Below, piece after piece: positions 1 through 5,800 of a stretch of 6,062 bases of DNA. This DNA is from an uncultured Selenomonadales bacterium. GTDB lineage: Bacteria; Bacillota; Negativicutes; Selenomonadales; Selenomonadaceae. The number at the start of each line of letters is the position of its first letter. Position 1 is the first letter of the stretch. The translations under genes were made by a program, and so were the position numbers. The notes below the pieces were generated by a model. It was not told where the DNA came from and searched no databases. It saw only the letters and a list, made by a program, of their open reading frames with translations. Location: contig CAMZDU010000080.1 of NCBI GenBank assembly GCA_947305445.1, positions 1-6,062 on the forward strand, given 5' to 3'.

Positions 1-594
1 CGCGAAGACGGCATTCACGTTTCGGGTCACGCCGCCCGCGACGAATTGCGCTTGATTCACAATTTGGTCAAGCCGAAATTTTTTATGCCCGTGCACGGCG
101 AGCTTCACCATCTTTTTTCGCACGCCAAACTTGCCGAGGAATTGGGCATGAACCGTGAAAATATTTTGGTTGCCGAAAACGGCGCGGTGATTGAATTGAC
201 ACGCGACAGCGGCAAAATTGCCGGCCACGTCAACGCGGGCGTCATCATGGTCGACGGACTCGGCGTCGGCGACGTGGGCAACATTGTCCTGCGCGACCGT
301 CGTCAACTTTCGCAGGACGGAATTTTAATCGTCGTCGTGACTTTGAATCGCGCCACCGGCAAAATTATTTCCGGACCCGACATTGTGTCCCGCGGTTTTG
401 TCTACGTTCGCGAATCCGAACGGCTCATGGACGATGCGCGAAGTCGCGTCTTCCACGTTCTCAAACGCTTCAGAGATGATCAAGCCACCGATTGGCAGAC
501 GATTAAGCTTAACATTCGCGACGCGCTGGCGCAATTTCTCTTCGAGCAAACGCGTCGTCGTCCGATGATTTTGCCGATTATCGTCGAGGTTTGA
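1..594 (+). CDS. rnj: Ribonuclease J, C-terminal part (5' end outside window)
   Basis: This frame is open from the first base, with 197 residues visible and a TGA stop. RNase J is a metallo-beta-lactamase/beta-CASP ribonuclease with 5'-3' exo- and endonuclease activity, acting in cytoplasmic mRNA decay and rRNA maturation. The sequence shows the end of the catalytic core: IHVSGHA (visible residues 5-11), the beta-CASP histidine motif, then PVHGE (30-34), the last conserved histidine motif. After it come the linker with ENGAVIEL and the C-terminal domain, with VDGLGVGDVGNIVLRDR (84-100), IVSRGFVYV (128-136) and the terminal RRPMILPIIVEV. Family members are about 550-560 residues, so roughly the first 360 are missing to the left. 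The TTG at 46 is internal, because the conserved SGHA motif lies before it. A strong terminator follows 11 bases after the stop. Family assignment is firm; whether it is the J1-like or J2-like paralogue cannot be told here. Confidence 0.94.
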   Translation, partial: REDGIHVSGHAARDELRLIHNLVKPKFFMPVHGELHHLFSHAKLAEELGMNRENILVAENGAVIELTRDSGKIAGHVNAGVIMVDGLGVGDVGNIVLRDRRQLSQDGILIVVVTLNRATGKIISGPDIVSRGFVYVRESERLMDDARSRVFHVLKRFRDDQATDWQTIKLNIRDALAQFLFEQTRRRPMILPIIVEV

Positions 595-604
595 AAGTTT
601 CCGC

Positions 605-642
605 AAAAAAAAATCCCCTGTATCGCTTAGGGGATTTTTTTT
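605..642. terminator. Bidirectional intrinsic terminator between rnj and cobQ
   Basis: A perfect inverted repeat pairs 606-619 with 629-642 (14 bp, core TCCCCT/AGGGGA) around a 9-base loop. The arms are an A run on the left and a T run on the right, so each strand's transcript gives a GC stem followed by a U tract. It sits just past the rnj stop (592-594) and its right end overlaps the cobQ stop codon (641-643). It therefore plausibly serves both convergent genes. Confidence 0.88.
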
Positions 643-2107
643 ACGCCAAAATTTTTGCAAGCAATTCCATGTTCAAGCTGTCTCCGACAATTCGGGCAAG
701 ACGGTCGTAATTTTTCTGTTTCTCGGCGCGGACATTGCGGATGGATTCAAGCGGCGGCAAATTTTTTACGCGGCGGACGGCATTCAAAAATTTTCGTCGG
801 AAGTCGTCGTTGTCAAAAATTCCGTGGACGTAAGTGCCCAAAACATTTCCGCGAGCAATAATTTTTTCTCCGCCCAAATTCGTCGTGCCGCTGTGAATTT
901 CGTAGCCGTCAAGATTCGCGCTCACGATTCGACTGCCGAGAAAGTCAAAGTCAACCGTCTCAATCGTGACTTGCCGCGTAAATTTTTCTGCGGCGAAAAT
1001 TGTTTCAATCGGCAGAAGTTTCAATCCGTCAAGCTCCGTGTGATTCGATTCGGTACGGAGCGGATCAAAAATTTTTTCGCCGAGCATTTGAAAGCCGCCG
1101 CAAATTCCGACGACAGCCGCACCGTCCGCCGCACGCCGAAGAATTTTCGTCGCGAAGTCGTTGCCGCGCAAGGCGAGCAAATCTTCCGACGTGTTCTTGC
1201 TACCGGGCAAGATGATAACGTCCGCCGCGTCGAGTTCGTCGGGCGTCGTCGCGTAAAAAAGATTAACGTCCGCCTCGCCGGCCAAGCTGTCAAAGTCCGT
1301 GAAGTTGGAGAGCTTGCCGAGCCGAATCACCGCGATTGAAATGCAGTTAGGAGTTAAGAGCGAGGAGTTGGGAGCTTTATCGTCGAGCGAAACGCTGTCC
1401 TCGTCGTCAATGCCGAGCTTGTCAATAAACGGAACGATGCCGAGTACGGGCTTGCCTGTTTTCTGCTCCAAAAAATCAACGGCGGGCATCAGCAAGTTCA
1501 CGTCGCCGCGAAATTTGTTGATGACGAGACCCTTGACAAGTTCGCGCTCATCGTCGTCGAGAAGTTCGAGCGTGCCGACCAGTGCGGCCAACGCTCCGCC
1601 ACGATCAATGTCGGCAACCAAAATCACCGGCGCGTTTAAAAATTTTGCGACGCGCATGTTGACAATGTCGTTAGCCTTTAGGTTGACTTCGGCCGGCGAG
1701 CCTGCGCCCTCAATTATAATCGTGTCGAATTCGGCGGAAAGTTTTTTCAGTGCCGACTTGACCGCCTCGAACGCTTTGAGCGAGTAACCTTGATGATAAG
1801 CCGCCGCACTCATCACGCCGACCGGCCGCCCGTTGATTATAACTTGCGACGTTGCGTTGCCGGTGGGCTTGAGCAGGACGGGGTTCATCTCCATGCGCGG
1901 CGCGAGATTCGCGGCCTCGGCCTGTGCAACCTGTGCGCGCCCCATCTCCAGGCCGTCAGCCGTCACGAATGAATTTAACGCCATGTTCTGCGCTTTGAAC
2001 GGCACCACGCGTCGACCTTGCCGGAAAAAAATTCTGCAAAGTGCCGTCGTCAAAATGCTCTTGCCGACGTGTGAACTTGTGCCCTGAAACATTAAATATT
2101 TTGTCAT
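641..2107 (-). CDS. cobQ: Cobyric acid synthase (glutamine-dependent), complete
   Basis: The 488-residue protein amidates side chains b, d, e and g of adenosylcobyrinic a,c-diamide, using glutamine and ATP, to give cobyric acid in the cytoplasm. The N-terminal synthetase domain shows the ATP-binding loop GTSSHVGKS (residues 9-17), SQVIINGRP (about 87-95), IIEGAGSPAEVNL (from 131), the VADIDRGGA segment (around 168-171) and INKFRGD. The C-terminal class I amidotransferase-like domain shows LPGSKNTSEDL, the nucleophile Cys336 in GICGGFQMLG, GYEIHSGTT (401-409) and His428 in GTYVHGIFD. All key residues are present and the length is normal. The frame stays open 57 codons upstream, but ATG 2107 is chosen: the family N-terminus begins MTKYLMFQGTSS, AGAAGG lies 10 bases upstream, and the ATG overlaps the GNAT stop as ATGA. 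A heptamer repeat in the inter-domain linker encodes PNSSLLTPN. CobB/CbiA is related, but these motifs and the length fit CobQ/CbiP. Confidence 0.97.
   Translation of the reverse strand: MTKYLMFQGTSSHVGKSILTTALCRIFFRQGRRVVPFKAQNMALNSFVTADGLEMGRAQVAQAEAANLAPRMEMNPVLLKPTGNATSQVIINGRPVGVMSAAAYHQGYSLKAFEAVKSALKKLSAEFDTIIIEGAGSPAEVNLKANDIVNMRVAKFLNAPVILVADIDRGGALAALVGTLELLDDDERELVKGLVINKFRGDVNLLMPAVDFLEQKTGKPVLGIVPFIDKLGIDDEDSVSLDDKAPNSSLLTPNCISIAVIRLGKLSNFTDFDSLAGEADVNLFYATTPDELDAADVIILPGSKNTSEDLLALRGNDFATKILRRAADGAAVVGICGGFQMLGEKIFDPLRTESNHTELDGLKLLPIETIFAAEKFTRQVTIETVDFDFLGSRIVSANLDGYEIHSGTTNLGGEKIIARGNVLGTYVHGIFDNDDFRRKFLNAVRRVKNLPPLESIRNVRAEKQKNYDRLARIVGDSLNMELLAKILA
1345..1372. repeat. Four tandem 7-base repeats inside cobQ
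   Basis: On the + strand the sequence reads AGTTAGG AGTTAAG AGCGAGG AGTTGGG, four consecutive heptamers of an AGTTAGG-like unit. On the coding strand they give the peptide NSSLLTPN in the linker between the synthetase and amidotransferase domains, just before the ISIAVIRLG strand. Because 28 bases is not a multiple of three, the frame depends on flanking bases, yet the reading frame is intact. Confidence 0.7.
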
Positions 2108-2610
2108 TGTCGCATAGCCTTCTCGAATCGGAAAAAGTAATCGCCGCCGGGGAAGTCTTCGTCCGTGAAGTGCGGAGCTTTGTGGCGCGGATTGAAAAAT
2201 TCTACAGCATGAAAGCCGCACTTGTTCACGTAAAAATGAATGTTGCGCTTCTCGAAGTACGGCGTCACGGTTTCCCAAATTTTTGTCGCGGGAAAAAGTT
2301 TTTCAATCGCCAACCACGCCGCATGACCGATGCCTTCGCCGTGGTGCTCGACGTTGACGAAAAAGAGCGACAGTTCGTTGCGTTTGCTCGGACGAATCAC
2401 GACGACCGCTCCGCCGACAATTTCTCCGTCACGGACAATGTTGAAAACTTGCGCCCCCGGCTCGGCGAAAGATTCTTCAACGTCGGCGCGTGGAATAACC
2501 TCCTTGCCATCGTCGCCGAATTCCTCAATAACAGCTTTTTTGAACGCGGCTTGAATGTTGACGATAAAATTTTCGCGCTCGGCCTCACGCGTCGGAACAA
2601 GTTCAATCAT
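2104..2610 (-). CDS. GNAT-family N-acetyltransferase
   Basis: The 168-residue protein is a cytoplasmic acetyl-CoA-dependent transferase of unknown substrate. Visible support: the beta strand with VRDGEIVGGAVVVI, a following strand LSLFFVNVEHHGEG, the acetyl-CoA pyrophosphate loop HHGEGIGHAAW (HGEGIG at residues 90-95, matching xxxGxG with His in place of the usual Gln/Arg), and the late motif NIHFYVNKCGF (123-133), typical of GNAT proteins, ending in EFFNPRH. The C-terminus is rich in aromatic residues. Start: ATG 2610 gives a normal GNAT length. The frame extends to a GTG at 2742, but that codon sits at the predicted transcription start of the upstream promoter and its extra 44 residues look unlike protein. 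There is no good ribosome binding site directly before ATG 2610; an upstream short frame overlaps it and may couple translation. Its TGA overlaps the cobQ ATG by 4 bases, so the two are co-translated. The link to cobalamin is unexplained. Confidence 0.87.
   Translation of the reverse strand: MIELVPTREAERENFIVNIQAAFKKAVIEEFGDDGKEVIPRADVEESFAEPGAQVFNIVRDGEIVGGAVVVIRPSKRNELSLFFVNVEHHGEGIGHAAWLAIEKLFPATKIWETVTPYFEKRNIHFYVNKCGFHAVEFFNPRHKAPHFTDEDFPGGDYFFRFEKAMRQ
2118..2124 (-). promoter_or_regulatory. cobQ: Ribosome binding site of cobQ
   Basis: The - strand reads GAGAAGG, 10 bases before ATG 2107, within the last codons of the GNAT gene. It supports the ATG at 2107 over the upstream in-frame alternatives and fits re-initiation at the ATGA overlap. 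Confidence 0.6.
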
Positions 2611-2656
2611 CAAAATAATGCGACGGAATCCCCTTAATGGGGAGGAAGTCGCACAT
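2603..2656 (-). CDS. Possible 17-residue leader peptide upstream of the GNAT gene
   Basis: A short frame encodes MCDFLPIKGIPSHYFDD followed by TGA. It has the best ribosome binding site in the region: AAAGGAAG at 2660-2667, with GGA five bases before its ATG. Its last codons overlap the GNAT start: GNAT ATG 2610-2608 lies just before the stop at 2605-2603, in another frame. Termination here would place a ribosome on a start codon that has no close ribosome binding site of its own. Its function as a coupling leader is inference. The peptide has no recognised regulatory codon run, and it could be chance. Confidence 0.35.
   Translation of the reverse strand: MCDFLPIKGIPSHYFDD
2619..2653 (-). 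promoter_or_regulatory. Hairpin in the GNAT leader RNA
   Basis: On the - strand TGCGAC (2653-2648) pairs with GTCGCA (2624-2619), and TCCCC (2643-2639) pairs with GGGGA (2633-2629) around ATTAA. A symmetric TTCC/TTCC internal loop separates the two stems. It lies between the AAAGGAAG site and the GNAT ATG, and it covers most of the short leader frame, so a translating ribosome would open it. A regulatory role is inference. Confidence 0.4.
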
Positions 2657-2724
2657 TCACTTCCTTTCTGCGTCGACAGCAATATTTTCTTGCGATTCGG
2701 ATTCAAAAAATTTTTTCGATACAC

Positions 2725-2765
2725 AAAAGCACCTTCCAACACAATTATAGTCGGAAGGTGCTTTT
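2725..2765. terminator. Intrinsic terminator hairpin after the RTX-like gene
   Basis: The arms 2725-2737 and 2753-2765 form a 13 bp perfect stem (AAAAGCACCTTCC/GGAAGGTGCTTTT) around a 15-base loop. On the - strand it is followed by TTTTGTGT, about 75 bases past the RTX-like stop codon, so it most likely ends that transcript. On the + strand the T run is also good, so it may act in both directions. Its loop holds a TATAAT box on the - strand. Confidence 0.75.
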
Positions 2766-2771
2766 TGTCTA
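2744..2771 (-). promoter_or_regulatory. Candidate sigma-70-type promoter for GNAT-cobQ (proximal)
   Basis: The - strand reads TAGACA (2771-2766, 5 of 6 to consensus), a 16-base spacer, then a perfect TATAAT (2749-2744). Transcription would start near 2737, leaving a leader of about 127 bases before GNAT ATG 2610. The -10 box lies in the loop of the terminator hairpin, and the new transcript would begin in the hairpin's distal arm and so would not form it. Confidence 0.55.
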
Positions 2772-2799
2772 CAAGCTGATTCCGCGCAACGCGAAATTT

Positions 2800-2828
2800 T
2801 TTATAGATTGATTATCGGGAGCCGTCAA
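2800..2828 (-). promoter_or_regulatory. Candidate sigma-70-type promoter (distal)
   Basis: The - strand reads TTGACG (2828-2823), a 17-base spacer, then TATAAA (2805-2800), five of six matches in each box with ideal spacing. It lies just after the RTX-like stop codon. A transcript from here would run through the 2725-2765 hairpin before reaching the GNAT gene, so it would be subject to termination there. It is weaker as a call because the region is AT-rich. Confidence 0.4.
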
Positions 2829-2840
2829 AAAATCTGACAA

Positions 2841-5800
2841 CTATTCTTTCCTGTTCCATTGACCCGTGCTGTGATCGGCAGTGTAAGTTCCGTCGGCAGT
2901 TCTGTACTCAATCGCGGCATTCGATTGCACTTCGAGCTTGGAGCCGTCAGAAAGTTCAAGTGAAACGCCGCTGGCCGTGATGTTGCCCGCAGTGAGTTGC
3001 GACGTTGACAGTTCACCCAGGTCGACGATGTCGCCGTCGTGAGCACCGTAAATCGTATCGTTGCCGTCGCCGGCCATGAAGAAGAACGTATTCTGACCAG
3101 TGCCGCCGGTGAGCGTGTCGTTGCCGGCCGCGCCCCAGATGGAGTTTGTGCCCGTGCCGCCGATTATAAGGTTGTTAGCCCCGTCGCCGAACAAAGTATT
3201 CGAGCCGTCAGCCTCCGAAGCGTCGATAACCGTTATGCCGCCAAGGTACAGCGTACCTTTCTCGTCGTTGAGCCAGATTTCAACGTCGCCCATGTCCGCG
3301 CCGACAGAAAGCGTCGAGTTGTCTTTGCCGCCGATGTAGCAGTCAGTGTAGCCGTCGTACTCAATCACGTCGTCCACTTTGAGTACCAGGTCGTTCAGGC
3401 GGAAGTTTTTGCCCTCGGCGTCCTCAATCGTCAGCAAGTCGTTCGTGCCGTCGTTAAACGCAATCACAACGTCACCGTCATTTGTCAAGTAAACGTTCGA
3501 CACGTCGTTGACAGAGCCTAAAGTTATCATATCGGATTGCGCGTCGCGTGCGTTCTCCATGAAGTCGAAGTTGCTGATTGTGTCGCGGCCGTCGCCGGTA
3601 TTATAGAAGAACGTTGTTTCGCCGGTCTTATCCTCGTCAGTGTTGCCCACCATGAGGTCGTTTCCGCTGTCGGACCAGATACTTCCGTTGCCCGTGCCGG
3701 CAATCAGCGTGTTGCTAGTGTTGCTCGCGCCGAGTAATGTCGAGTTGCCGGAGCCGAGCGCAACTTGCGAGATATTGTGTACGGCAGCTTCTTCGCCGTT
3801 GAGGAACGCGTTGGTGTTGTCGAGATTGACTGCAACCGAACCTTCGTACTCGCTGAATGTGATGCCGCCGCCGTTGCCGAAGAAGACGTTTGCTTCGCTG
3901 TCTTCGGTGACGCCGATACCCATGCCGTCCTGCGCGAAGGCCGCGTTGTAAGTTTTGCCGCCATATTCAAGCTTCAGCTCGTAAGGCGCGTCTGCTTTCA
4001 AGAGTTCGTCGGCGGCTGTCATCGTAATCATGTCTTCGCTGGGCGTCAAGTCGTCGATTGTCAACTGCGCGTCGCCTGAACGCATGGTGAATCCGTCGGA
4101 GCCGTAGCCGAACTTCAACGCGGAGGGATCGCTTATCTTAATCGCGTCGCTCGCCTCGGAGAAGCCGTCGTCAAAGTTGTGCACCGTCGACTTACCCGCG
4201 TCGCCCAGAATGATTGTCGCTCCGTCGTCGCGCAGTGCCGGGTCGGTGATATAAATCTGATTGTTGCCGCGTCCGCCGTCAGCCGTGTCGCCTGCGCCGA
4301 TAAGCAAGGTGTCGTTGCCGCGTCCGCCGGTGATTTCGGAGCCGTCGGATTTGGTAGTGTCGCTGGTTCTGGCCGCGTAGTTGCCTTTGAGGATGTAAGG
4401 ATCGGTCTCGCCGCTGATGTCAAGCTCGCCGCCGTCGGTGTGTGTGAAGCCGACAGCAACGGTGTCGCCGTCCGCGTCGATAAGCTCGGCCAAGGTCGCG
4501 CCTTCGGGTGAAGCGTCCGTGTCGAAGGTTATCACCGCATCGCCCATCGTCATGCGGCCGTCGCCGAACTTAATGTTGTTGTTTGCAATCGCGGCGGGAA
4601 TGTCGCTGTAGTCGAAGGTCTGAATCGCCGCATCGGAGCCGTCGTAATTTTCAAGCGTGACTTGACCGCTCGTCGGAATAATCACCGGATCGCCGTACTT
4701 GACGTCAACAGTTGCTTTGCCGCCGTGACGAACGGCAATGCTGTCATCGCCTGTGCCCGTCTGAACGTCAGCCGACGCGCCGTCAATCAAAGCCACGTTG
4801 TTGCCGTCAATGAATTCAATCGAGCTGTAGCCGCCGTCAACGTAAACGGAACTTTCGCCAAGAGCCAGAATATCGTCGGCCGGAGTCGTCTCTCGAATCG
4901 GCAACAGGTCGGGATTAATTTTGAACACGCCGTCGCGGTTGGCGGTGTAAGCGTCGCCCGCCGCCGCATCAACCGTCGTGCCGTCAATGTCGTAGGTTCC
5001 CGCCTCGCCGAAGGAAATGATTCCCTCTTCGGCCAAGCCGCGAATCACGGAGCCGCCGCCGCTCAATGCAACGCCGTCCTCGTCGCCGGCCACACCGTAT
5101 GCCGCGCCGTTAATGCTAACCGTGCCTTCGGGCAGAGTAACCGTCGCGTCGTCGAGGTCGCCGCTCACCGCGTCGCCGTCTTGCAAACCGTCAACCGTCG
5201 TGATGATTTCGCCGTCCGTACCGACAACGACATCTTCGCTGGTGGAAGCAAAGTCTTCGCCGTTAATCGCCACGTCGGCCAGTCCGTCGCCCGTAACCGA
5301 GCCGACGAAGTTGGCAATGTTAATCACATTGCTGTCGGCGTCAGTCAAGAAGTCAACGCTTGCGTCGTCGGTGTCGCGGATTGTGTACTCGCCGTTTACA
5401 AAGTTGAACGTGCCGTTCTCCGCCGTAGTCAACGTCATTGTCGGGGCGGAAGTAACATTCGCGCCGTCGTCGAGGCCGTCAATCGATTTAACCGCGCCTT
5501 CGACAACTTCAACGTCAACCGTCGAATCGCTGATTGCAATCGGCGTGCCGTTGATTGTCGCCTTGTTTACGTTGGCAACCGTCACGTCGTCGAGGCCGCT
5601 GATTGCGCCGTCAACGCCGGCCGCACTCACAACCGAGCCGCCCGCTATGCCCAGGCTTACCGGCGCGGAGTTGTCGCTGAGTGTCAAGCTGTCGTCGTTG
5701 ACTGCAAAGCCGCTCTCGTCCTGATGTATTGCAAGGGTACCGTCGTCCAAGCTCGCGCCCGCAACGGAATTGTTATTAAGGTCGAAGGTCGTCTGCGCCG

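Larger units (their letters stand above)
2844..4883 (-). repeat. Large modules of about 160-180 residues in the C-terminal part, three clear copies and one weaker
   Basis: Three copies align by eye, at roughly 4406-3903, 3902-3351 and 3350-2844. Each has a lead-in (DPYILKGN / NVFFGNGG / DCYIGGKD), a glycine-rich block, then a beta segment (GFTMRSGDAQLTI / DVVIAFNDGTNDLLTI / VSLELSDGSKLEV). A weaker copy at about 4883-4407 has GTGDDSIAV and MTMGDAVITF at the matching places. Boundaries are approximate. Confidence 0.6.

Noticed and set aside
824..1339. Open frame of 171 codons on the + strand opposite cobQ
   Set aside because: It is antisense to an intact gene with all catalytic motifs, its composition is Arg/Asn/Phe-rich and non-protein-like, and it has no recognisable domain.
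2108..2278. N-terminal extension of cobQ to an upstream in-frame start
   Set aside because: The added 57 residues are Arg-rich and overlap the GNAT coding region in another frame; the family N-terminus, the ribosome binding site and the ATGA overlap all point to 2107.
2611..2742. GTG start at 2742 for the GNAT gene
   Set aside because: It lies at the predicted transcription start, has no ribosome binding site and adds 44 residues with no domain character.
2611..2840. Cobalamin riboswitch upstream of the GNAT-cobQ pair
   Set aside because: A B12 riboswitch would suit cobQ, but I see no B12-box-like sequence and no large multi-stem structure; the interval is explained by promoters, a terminator and a short leader.
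5017..5724. Open frame of 235 codons on the + strand opposite the RTX-like gene
   Set aside because: It is a Ser/Pro/Thr/Val-rich mirror of the repetitive Asp/Gly/Thr/Val codons on the - strand, with no motif. It reflects the codon bias of the repeats.
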